A program made the position numbers and the translations under genes. A stretch of DNA of 64,000 nucleotides from contig NC_133472.1 in the NCBI RefSeq assembly GCF_025370935.1, positions 18,780,411-18,844,410 on the forward strand, given 5' to 3'. This DNA is from Choristoneura fumiferana (lineage: Eukaryota > Arthropoda > Insecta > Lepidoptera > Tortricidae). Positions 12,401 through 24,400 of the stretch are shown piece by piece. Position 1 is the first letter of the stretch; every line of letters begins with the position of its first letter. Under the pieces are notes generated by a model that ran no database searches, was not told the origin of the DNA, and saw nothing but the letters and a program-made list of their open reading frames with translations.

Positions 12401-15400
12401 ACACGAATGTTTGTTCTCGGTTCTTGGATGTTTAATATGTATTTATCTATATAAGTATGTGTATCCGTTGCCTAGTATCCATAGTATTAGAAGCTTTGCT
12501 TAGTTTGGGACTAGGTCAATTAGTGTCAAGTGCCCCATGATATTTATTATTTATTTATTTTATAAAATACCACAATTATGGACGGGTAGGACATAAAGCA
12601 TGTATCTAAGTTAAAGTGTTTTCTACAAAGGCCGTGCACGTAGAGGTTGTTACTTGTTAGCGACTTAAGCACAAACGCGTTCATCTTATGTCTTCGCAGA
12701 TTCATCTCTAGGCGAGGCAAACCTAACATTATTTACTGCGATAACGGCAAAAACTTCGTAGGCGCAAATAATTAACTGAACAGGCTGCTTCAATCTAGTA
12801 AAGTGCCAGTTGGCAGCTTCGCGTGCAATGAAGGCATAACTTTTAAGTTCTCACCTGCGTACGCACCACATTTCGGCGGGATTTGGGAATCGGAAGTGAA
12901 ACCGGCTAAATCCCACCTTAAACGCATCGCTGGGAACACTAGTTTGACCTTTGTATAGTTGTATACCCTATTTTCACAAATTGAAGCAGTTATGAACTCG
13001 CGACCTCTAACTGCAATGTCAGCCGATCTTTCTGATCTTACTCCTATTAAGTACCTCTTGGCACTTCCTCGTGGGTCGACCGCTGACCTCACTATCTTCA
13101 CCTGTCACCGAGCGAGTCAGCATCAACCGCTACCAGCTAATCGAGCGCCTACGACAGCACTTTTGGTCCCGTTGGACAAAGGACTATCTCTCGACGCTAC
13201 AACAGCGTGTCAAGTGGATGGTGGACAAACCCAACGTTAAAATTGGAGATTTGGTACTTATCATGGACGATCAACTTCCGCCCATGAATTGGCTTTGGGA
13301 CGGATCATTACACTACACCCTGGCTCGGATGGTATCTGCAGAGTCGTCGACGTACGCACTAAAGGCGGAGTTATTAGAAGATCCGTGTCAAGAATCTGCG
13401 CTCTGGAACTCCTTAAAAGACAAGCTTTCAATGGGGGGAAGCATGTTGCCACTGGCAACACCACCAAGGACTTGACAGCGCATAGAGACGAGGTGGGGCA
13501 CGTCCGGCCCCCATCTTGGCTCACACACTCGTAGGACGGACAATGGACGATTCAGAAGTAATTCGATAATAATCTATATTCTTCAAAATAAACTCCTTTT
13601 AACTCAAGTTTGGGCAAACTAAATTATTCTAAGTGCTCCAAACACCGCACTACCACACTATACTGCCTACAGTACGAAACACTAACCACTTTCTCTAATA
13701 ATCGGTATCTGTTTACATTATTATTCATTGAATACATGGATTTCGCATAACATTTGCAGTTATTTATTTATTCCTCTTAATGGCGGCCATAAGGCTTGGG
13801 CCAATGTCAGTTAAATTAAAGATAAATATATTCTTCTTATGCATGTTGTACGGTGATTGTAGTTTTTGCAACTTGATAGCAAAATTCCAGAAACCACGCG
13901 GACACCACTTGCGCATTAAAAAAATGACAGACACGAGAGCAATAAAGAATTTTGTGATCACTGTTCACTGTTAAGGTTAATCGCCGCATAAAACACTACC
14001 AAAATTAGATATCGTCTACATCCGCCATGTTCGAATGCTACAAATTTGCAGTTCACTTTGACCAAACTTTGGCATTTTAGATTTGTCACCTTGTTAAATA
14101 AAGCCTTGTTATTGTTATTTTGAAAGAGGTAAGGTTAAATCACTTATTTGGACTTTTTCCTTTAAATCAAAGAGTATTATTACCATAGAGAAACTTTAAA
14201 TTGAAACTTCCAGTCGAAGTTTGACGTTCGTGTATCAGATAACAACGGGTGACACTCTTTCCCGGCCCGGGTAACACCGACATGGAAATACTGGCCTTGT
14301 TTTACAGGCGCTTCTATCGGCGTGTACCTACACGAAAAACAGGGTCGGTATTTCCATCCCGGTATTATCCGGGCCGGGAAAGAGTGTCACCCATAAAATC
14401 TACAGAAATTTAATCAAAAAATACTGATAACGCCTTTAAACTTTTATAAATATATACAAATATCCATTCCTTCTTTTGGGATCTATTTTTGCGCATCGGC
14501 ATCGCATTTCGGCATGCTGGATGAAGATTTATAAACTGAAAAGCACGAGGTGTCGGCCGCCATGAGGACCCCGCCCGTGACGCTTCGAATTTTTGTATTT
14601 GTTTTTTTTGACTTTATTTTGCGTCCACAAACGGTCAGTGAACACTTTATTTTAACGCAAGATGCACCAACGTCAGATAATTGAACTATAAAATGTTGAA
14701 TTTGGAAGTGTAATTCCACATGCCCTTCTGGCTTGCTACTTTAATATTTTTTTCTCAAAAATGTCCGTAAATGTTGACATTATTCTTTACATATCAGAAG
14801 GTGAAGTGCATAGTTTATGGTCAGCGAAAAATTAAAAAGTTAAAAAGATTGCAGGCGCGCTAGCTCGACAATAATAAATTAGCGCGCCTGCAATCAGTCA
14901 CATTTTTTTTAAAGTTAAAAATGCCATGGAAATGTTGGCACAAGTCGTATACAGCCAAGTCTAATGGCCGGTATCAGATATTTTGTTGGAACTCCGAACT
15001 TTTTCTATTGGGTCTGAAATAGCTTGTGGTGTTTTCGGTGGAAAAATACACCTGCAGTTTATTTTTAATGAAAAAAGGCGGGAAAGAATAAGAAAATTTT
15101 TAGAATAAAATAAAATTTTATAATACATTTTGAGAAAAAGTTTATTCTATTTCAGAATTATTCACCATTTTTGAGAAAAGCTTTATATTAGTCTCGGCTG
15201 GAATAGCAATTGCTGGCTTCGTATTAGTTAAACGGACGAGCTTGCGAGTACCTACTCATACTCAGCCAGCAATTGCCTACTTCCAGGTCACGACAATAAT
15301 CTACTATTGGAAATTAGAAGGCGAATGCTTAATGCCGTATTATTTTGGTTGTAATTTAATTTTTAAGAGTTAAAATTGTGTAATTAGCTCATAGCTATTA

Positions 15401-18400
15401 TTGAAGTTATTTTTGGCTAAAGAGTCCATTAACCAAGTACGACGAAATCAGACGAGAACTGGGAGCCTCTATCAGGTGAGACCGAGTTTTTATTGAATTG
15501 GAAAGATCGAAGCTTGATCCCCTTATTTACTATCAAATAAGTAAATCAACAATGATATTCATTGCTGTATGGGTAGATGATTTCTTGATATTCACAAGTA
15601 ATAAAAATACTTACCACATAAAGAATTAAAGAAAGAATTCAGTATGAAAAACTTGGGTGAATTGAGGCATTGTATTGGAATGAATATTCATAGAAATCGT
15701 GAGACAGGGCTAATTATGATGGACCTAGAGAAACATATTAACTCAGTTCTGGAGCGTTAAGGAATGATGCAAACCTGTATGCACTCCCATAGAAGTTAAT
15801 GCAAAATTTGATAAATGTACCTACTGAAGGAGAAGATAGTAAAACCCCGTACAGAGAAGCGGTGGGATGTCTTATATTTATATCTGGCACATGTTACACG
15901 ACCTGATTTTGCCTTTGCAGTGAGCAAGCTGAGTCAATTCTGCAATATTTCAGGAAATTAACACTGGCTTGGAGTAAAAAGGTTCATGAGATACCTTCAG
16001 GGGACCAAGAACCTAAAACTATGTTATGTCAAAGATGACTCGCGAGAGATAACTGGTTACTGCGATGCAGACTGGGCTAGTGACCCACTAGACAGAAGGT
16101 CGTGCACAGGGTACACATTTTTGTTTCAGAATGGTAGCATATCCTAGAATACATGTAAACAACAAACCGTGGCGCTCAGTACGGCAGAGGCCGAGTACAT
16201 GGCGATGGCGTCAGCGACACAGGAGGCTCTGTGGATTCAGCAACGCGTTGACAGTGCATTACTTATCTATTCTGATAACCAGAGTGCGATAAAACTGGCA
16301 TCAACATATTGTTATAAACCAAAAACAAAACATATAGATATACGTTTGCATTCTCTTAGAGAAAATATTGCGAAGGGCAAAGTAAAGTTTTTATTGTAAA
16401 TGGTTCTAATATGGTAGCCGATAACTTAACTAAAAGTACTACACTTGTGAAGCATTTGTACTGTATTAGTAAAATAGGATTGGGTTCTGTAGGGAGTGTT
16501 GAGTTTTGAACGCAACCTTATTAGATTTTTTTATGGCAACATGTTACGTCGGCTAGCCTGTTATCGTTATGACATGTCATGTCTTGCTTTTCTGTTGTTC
16601 TGTTCGAAAATAATATATCTTTGGTTCGAAACAATACACGATTTTTCTTTCTTACGTTTAGATACTTTTATTTACAATATATTTCAACCTAAATATCAAC
16701 AATTATATTCTAAAAAGTCGTATCGTATTATGAAATACATATATTGATACGACCTGTTTTCGTAATGTGTTACATTGTTGTCGTGTTTTGCGAGCCATAA
16801 ATGAGTCAGCTGTTCAATGTACATAATATATAGGCAGTTTTGGGTCCAGTGTAGAGATGGGTAAATCCGGATCTGAAGATTCAAAAGAGTCAGATCCTCA
16901 AGCGGATCCGAATCCCTTAATGACTCCTTTCAAATCTTATCGACTCCGGAGTTACTAACTCCGACCAAGTCCGGCCGGATCGAGCGGCTCGTGATCGCCG
17001 TCACACTCACTCGCTCCGCTTTCACTCTCGGCTCGGATCGGATCGGATCGGATCTTATTACGTTTGGTCGGGCGCTGAGTGAGCCAGTACCTACTGGACA
17101 TGGGTAATCTCAACTCCGCGAAGTGATCTGACTCACTAGATCCAGCTCCGGTGTCGGTACCGAATCCGCTTATTGAATCCGACTCCTTTATTGACTCCGG
17201 TTCTTTCGAGCGATTATTAATTTATCTATGGCCGATGCGGCCTGGCTCGGTTCGGTAGGTACCAAGGTCAAGGTACTGAATTGAAGTACCGATTCGTTTC
17301 GTCCTTTTAATGTTGAAAAATTCTAAATTGTGTATTTTTTAAAGAGTATTGAGCTACTTTAAGAACCTACTAGTTTTCTGTTTGATTCTTTGAAGCTTGA
17401 AAACAGTATTAAAATAAGCGTCGCCATATTTTATTGTGTTTTAATTGTATTTTATTCCAATATAACCGAGCGAGTAGTCCGTCCGAGTACCGACGTTACC
17501 AACGTAAAGATGGGTAAATCCGGATCTGAAGATTCAAAAGAGTCAGATCCTCAAGCGGATCCGAATCCCTTAATGACTCCTTTCAAATCTTATCGACTCC
17601 GGAGTTACTAACTCCGACCAAGTCTGGCCGGATCGAGCGGCTCGTGATCGCCGTCACACTCGCTCCGCTTTCACTCTCGGCTCGGATCGGATCGGATCGG
17701 ATCTTATTACGTTTGGTCGGGCGCTGAGTGAGCCGGTACGTAGACTCGGACGGACTACTCGCTCGGTTATATTGGAAAGAAATGAGATAGAATTAAAACA
17801 CAATATAATATGACCGGAGCGGGCGACGCTTATTATAACACTGTTTTCAAGCTTCAAAGAATCAAACAGAAAACTAGTAGGTTCTTAAAGTAGCTCATAG
17901 TTCTTTAGAAAATACACAATTTAGAATTTTTCAACATTAAAAGGATGAAACGAATCGGTACTTCAGTTCAGTACCTTGACCTTGGTACCTACCGAACCGA
18001 GCCGGGCCGCATCGGCCATAGATAAATTCATAATCGCTCGAAAGAATCGGCCTATCCTCTATGGCCACATTTTCGAGCAGTGTCGTGAAAAAAATATAAA
18101 CAAAAGAAATAACCGCGGAAATTAGTTTGCCATTTGAATTTTGAACAGATGTCCATCATTACCTACTCGTATTGAGCGTACCTAGGGTAAACCCTTATTA
18201 TCTTATTAGTTATCTTTTTTAGTCTTCTTTAAGACGAATTATAAATTTAGTTGCCAATTCATTATTTACGATGCTCTTTATTGAGGGTTGATTTTGATTA
18301 AATTAGTAGACAGATATTGAAGCTGGAAAATAAATAAAGTAGCTGACTTACAATATTAGTCGCCCAATCATCAATTTTGAAGATAATATAGTTATCGGTA

Positions 18401-21400
18401 GCCGGGTTATATTATTTGTTGTAAAGATGGCATATTATTTTAATAGAAGCTATTCTCTTAACCCGTTGTTTACATACAAAAACAGATGTTCCGTTGCGGA
18501 TGCTAAATAAAACTTGAGTCGCTGTACTTATTGTTTCCCTTTTATATTTATTCTGCTATTCGGGACAGAGACAAATCAAACAAATTAGAAAAGATGAAAA
18601 TCGGTCCAGCCGTTCTCGAGTTATAAGTGTTCGATCAAACCCGACTTTGTTTTATATATATATAGATTTATTATTCGTGATATTTTAAGTCTTCTCCTTA
18701 TTTTAAGGGTTCTCCCAATACTTTTTTAGCTGTAACTACGATCATGACTTCAGTTCAGATTCAGACCAGATTATGTATGACTTCAGTTCATGGGTTTGTG
18801 GATAAGTCTCAAAATTTCGAGATACCCGGGACTGACGATAAAGTCTCGTCTCAGTCCCGAGACTCAAAATGATTTCAGAGACTGGACGCCCTAGAGGTAC
18901 ACAGTGGTTCGCGAGCCACCGTGTACTTTTCGGAAACAAGCCACTGTTGACCCTGGAGCCATTTTGTATTTTAGATGAAACTAGAAATGAACAGCATAAC
19001 TAAGGGCTTCGAATTATCAGCCTGTACTAAGAAGATAAGACATAGTCTTCGACAAAAACACAAGAAATAACATAACGAGTACGAGTTAAGAAAAAAATTA
19101 AGTTAAACTTGCCTAAAAATGTAATTTCAGCAGGATGAAAACAAAAACGCGTCATAACACATCCGCGTGGCGCCGGAGCAGCTGACTAACTATTTCATAC
19201 ATGATCGAGTATCAAACGCTTCCGTTTGATGTAGAGGACAGCTTTATATTTCTTTCCCTTTTAAAACAGAACCTTCGAGCCACTGTTCCCTTCGAGCCAG
19301 TGTTCCCTCCCTGACCTAACCCTTTGTTGTCACCAGCATTACGACTCTATTTCTAGGGCCAGTAGGGCATGTCAGATATTTTTGCACGCTCCGCTGTGGG
19401 AGATATTAATGCAGGTGACTGTACAACAAGGCAGCTCACTAGGGTGACTGACAATATTTTTCGGTTTAATAATTTATTATATTTTTCCCGGGTTATCTAG
19501 TAACACGTTTTTCACGAGGAACTGTTCATAAAGGTAACTCTAATCAGGAAGTTACCCTTATAAACGGTTTTTATGTTTTTTTTATACCTACGATTTACTC
19601 ACTAAATATTAGTCCAGGGATTTTCGTTAGAGATATTTAACTCTTTTTCTATTAAAAATACCCATCTTCTAACCGTTTTTTTAACTATGGTGGGATTTCA
19701 AAGTTTTCCTATTAAGTTACTAGGTATCATACCTCTTAAATTATTTAATATCTTACCTTAAATTCGTACTGTCCGTCCAAAGATTTTTCTGGAAAATATT
19801 GCGAATATATGATATTCGCGTTGTCCCAATCAGTTCTGAAATATAAAATAGGTATATCACAACACAATACTAACTTTTTCCCGCGATGTCATTTGCGATG
19901 AATTCGTTTATCGCTGTTTCGCAAAAACTACAGAAATTCCCAGGATAAAGACTATCCTATGTTCTTCCTAGAGTCTCATACTATCTCCATACAAAATTTC
20001 ATCTTAATCGGTTTAGCGGTTTAGACGGGAAAAGGTAACAGATAGGGTTACCTTCACATTTGTATATTAGTTTGGATTAGTAGTAGTAGTTTTGGTTGAA
20101 TCAGTCAGCTAAATGATTAGACTGAGCCTACGGTGTCAATGTCAAACATTGATTTCTGTATACTCCACTTCTGTAGAACATAAGCTATCAAACACGAAAA
20201 ACACATTGTTGTAGGTATAGAAAAATTTCTGCGTCTGTTGAAAACTTACGTGAAGTTTGTAACAGTCGATTGAGTCCATCCTCTCTCGTAAACATTTCGT
20301 AAAATAAGAGTGTATCGTAGTCCAAAAAAACTTCGTTTCTGCTTTACCTCCCTTGCAAAGTGAGGATCGAAGGGTGCTACACCTATCTCTGGTATACCTA
20401 ATGCAGAAATACGAAGTTAGTTAATACCTGTCAGTTGCATTAAATGTAAGTAACTAACCGGCACTCAGTTTAAGCTATGATAAATAAGTTAGCTATACTT
20501 ATTATAGAGTAGGTAGATAGGTACCTACACTAGAGGTAGAGATCAAATTAGTCAATTCAAAATGAAAATCTTGAAGTGTTGTATGAGTTGGATTTTTTTT
20601 ATTTCGCTTTACCTACCAACTGTTGCTCGCGCGCGAGATCGTCTGAATTTCATGGGATTACGAAGATATCCGGGATAAAATGAAATGCAACTCGCCGCAA
20701 CTATATGACTTTCTCTTGGTGAAAGTATTTTTTAATATCGGTTAAGTATTTTTGTAGTTTATCCATTAGGTATTTAGGTACAAACAAACACCCAATCCAT
20801 CCGTACTATAATATTATAAATGCGAAAATAACTCTGTCTGTCTGTCTGTCTGTTACGCTTTAACGCTTAAATCGCTGAACCGATTTTGATGAAATTTGGT
20901 ACAGAGATAGAATAGACCTTGGGAAAGAACATACGCTATCTTTTATCGCGAAAAAGAGGCTTTAAGGGGTTGAAATAGGGGACGAAAGTTTATAAGGTGG
21001 AAGTTCGTCGCCGTCGAAGATAAAACCATGAAACTTGACATTTAGGCACTTAATACGAAATAAATCTATATTTGTTTAAGCTTTTTTAAAAATTCGACTT
21101 GTGAAATAGGGGATGAAAATTTATATGGAAGGTCGTCATTTTCGAAGATAAATCAATGAATCTTTATTAAACTTGCCATTTCGGCACGTGATAAGAAGTA
21201 AATAGATATTTGTTCGCGCGTTTTTTTAATTCTTCGTGTAAGGGGGTGAAATAGGGGATGAAAGTTTATATGGAAGATCGTCATTCTTGAAGATAAATCG
21301 ATGGTTCACTATGAAACTTGGCAATTGGGCACGTGATAAGAGATGAATAGATAATTGTTCGCGCGTTTTTAAAATTCTTCCTATGAAGGGGTGAAATAGG

Positions 21401-24400
21401 GGATGAAAGTTTATATGGAAGATCGTTATTGTCTCACAAATTTATCTCACATATAATATCACAATTACATTACAATGTCTAATACTAAGTCTTCTTAAGA
21501 TTAGGCTAAGAGACTTAGCCGAGTGGGCTGAATATTTGTTTATTACGTTTTGTTGTTAAACGTAAAGATCAGTTTTCTCGTCTAGGAAAATAGGAATTTA
21601 TATATTGTATTCCAATCCAATTTGTGACAAAGCGTAAACAAAGACGCCATTAACCCGACCATAGACATTTAGTGATGTGAAAACCTAGAACCTATTGCAA
21701 AATAATTGTTCTTTTTAATGAAACTTGGCATTTGGGCACGTCATAAGAGATAAATAGATATTTGTTCAAGCGTTTTTGAAAATTTTACCTGCGAGAGTTG
21801 ATGTTAACAGAGGGGATGATCCAGTGTTAGCAGAGCCTTCTAAGCTTAAGAAAAATGTTCGCAATGTGGGGTCATTTTAGATGGCTTATTGACATAGACA
21901 TTAAAAATTATAATTTTCAGATTTTTCTTATTTATTGTAGAAGTACCCTATTACTTTTTCTGTTATGCGATTTACATGGAAATAGCTTTTTAATGACTGT
22001 AGCTTTTGATTGCCTTGACTTAGAAGTTTGATTTTTTACAGCTTCCGGGACTATTGACCTGAGTTTAGGGTTTCAATTTCAACTCGATACCGATACTCCG
22101 CGCGTTTACGAGATAAAGTGTCTTGACAGACAGACGCACAGACGGACAGCAAAGGGTTCAATTTTTTCCTTTTGAGCTACGGAACACAAAAAAACATTTG
22201 TTCCGGCGCTTTCAAATTTCGATGAAAGTTCTTAAGGAATTCCAACCAAATTACTATAAGTATATTTATCGGAAATATGTGTAGCTATGCTTAGAAAAAA
22301 TACCGTCTTAATTACAATCCTACCCTCCTAACTTACAAATAAAGGACGTAAGGTGTCAAGAGTTCACTGTGAAGAATTAAGTAGTCCTTTTATGTTGGCA
22401 GGGTATTGCTAAAATGTGGCTTCCCGCAAAATATTTATGTTTTACCAAAGAACATGGATGGATGGATGGATGGAAGAACACAAAAGATTTTTTTAAATAT
22501 TTATAGCAATGTTTTAATATAGATTATTTTCAGTGAACCGTAGAAGTTTTTATGTGCTATTATTGGCAAAATAGGTATCCTAAATAAATTAAATACTTCC
22601 CAAAGTTACCTACTATTCCACGCGGACGAAGTCGCGGGCAAAAGCTAGTTAAATATAATCTTAATTTCAATATTTATTTATTCGATCGGTCAGTGCATGA
22701 TTAATGGCGAGGCATCTTGGTGTACTTAGGTAGGTACCTACAGTCGCCATCAAAAAATCGGAGATTTCAAGGTGCTCGTAAATATCTAAACACGACCATT
22801 ATCGTGCGACGGCCCGCGGGGAGCGCGCCAGTGCCGACAGCATCTTGAGCGTGATAGCGGTTAGACTGGAATTGTCGCAAGCTATATCACAGAATAACTA
22901 ATAGTACTACGGTATACAGGGTTATTTGTAAATCACTAGCATCCCCTCAACCCCAAACTCCCACCACTCAAACAAATGTCTCTTGTTTTACGGCACCATT
23001 TTAAAAAGTCGTAAAACAAAATGCATTTTAACTTCTCATGCTTGTAAAGTTCGTATTTATGTTGGATCTAGGCGACATAAAACGACTTTTTATGCTCTAG
23101 TGCATAAAGTAAAATCTTCGTCTAAGACCAAGGCAATCAGGTGTAAACAGCCACAAACACAGAAGTTTCTACATGTTTTTTTAAATATTTTTTTATTTAT
23201 ATGAAACTAAAAATCAATTAAAATAGATAAATAAAACTAAAAAAAAAAGAATTATAATAGTAATGCGTGAACAATAAAAAGGTACATAGTAAGTGAATAA
23301 TTGTTTCCACTATTGCTATTTCATTTCCTCGCCATCGAAGTGAAAAGCAGTGTAAAACTCGAGCATCGACCACTCGACCCATTTTCCCCTCGACGGGTCT
23401 ATCCACCCTCGCCGTACCGGCTCTTTTGATTTCCTTCTTAAAAATACAATCATTTTTTGACATTAACATTAATATGCTGACATTCATTAATAGTACATTA
23501 CTGCAGAGGCCATGAAGTAAGGGATTGATGGAAGAGTTCGGGGTAGAAACGAGTCCAGCAATCCCTGTTCTGGCCGAGGCTTGTATAGTTCTTTTCTCAA
23601 ACAATGTGAGGAAATATTTCATCCATCCATCCATCCATCCATCCATCCATCCATCGCATCGCATCGCATCGCATCGCATCGCATCGCATCGCATCGCATC
23701 GCATCGCTTCGCATCGCATCGCATCGCTTCGTATCGCTTCGCATCGCATCGCATCGCTTCGCATCGCATCGCATCGCTTCGCATCGCATCGCATCGCATC
23801 GCATCGCATCGCTTCGCATCGCATCGCATTATGTAGGGAGGTGGTAGGGAGCCATAAATGAGAAACTTCATGTCTCCATTTCGTGACCTTAACGCATACA
23901 TTTCCAAGCATGTTTGAGAAAATTTACTTTTTTACCAGTTTTGAAGCTAGTTTATGAAAAGTTTTATTCAAAGCATGAGAGCAAATTAATTATCTCACGT
24001 GTGCTTCCGGCGAGAATCGAATCTTTGTCTAGAACCCGAAGTATATATTCGAAATTGCGCTGTACATAAATGCGCGGCACAAAATTTGACCCACTCGCCA
24101 TACATAATTACCTATAACTGCATTCATTTGAGGGCCAGATTTTTTTAAAAGATAAATAAGAACGGATAATTTCACAAAAATTATGCTTATATTAATTATG
24201 CAGTAGGTACCTAACTTAAAAATTATATAATATAATAATAATATTATTGATTTTATTATCCACAACCCGATGAGTAATTTTTAAGTTAGGTAGAGCTAAG
24301 TACTGCATAATTATTTGCTAATTTATTTCACAAATCATTTTAAATATCAATTTAATTTCCACATTTTAGTTGTACATTTTGTATGAAAAACCCCCTCCCC

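Noticed and set aside
13261..13524. Minus-strand 87-codon frame
   Set aside because: It is the antisense shadow of the BEL/Pao integrase remnant on the plus strand.
18345..18450. Exon-like block bordered by a good donor (GTAAGT) on the minus strand
   Set aside because: No acceptor AG is available in frame and the peptide does not fit the JHBP alignment. Exons 3-4 of gene 1 are found elsewhere.
20250..20338. Alternative reading of part of gene 1 exon 3 as an N-terminal exon with a Cys-x9-Cys pattern
   Set aside because: A different frame of the same bases gives a chance Cys-x9-Cys, but the true cysteine pair is in exon 2 (25252-25344). The frame starting at 20397 contains GIPEIGVAPFDP and fits the phases.
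23218..23907. 229-codon open frame with MRCDA repeats
   Set aside because: It is produced by the GCATC pentanucleotide array and adjoining repeats; no conserved domain.
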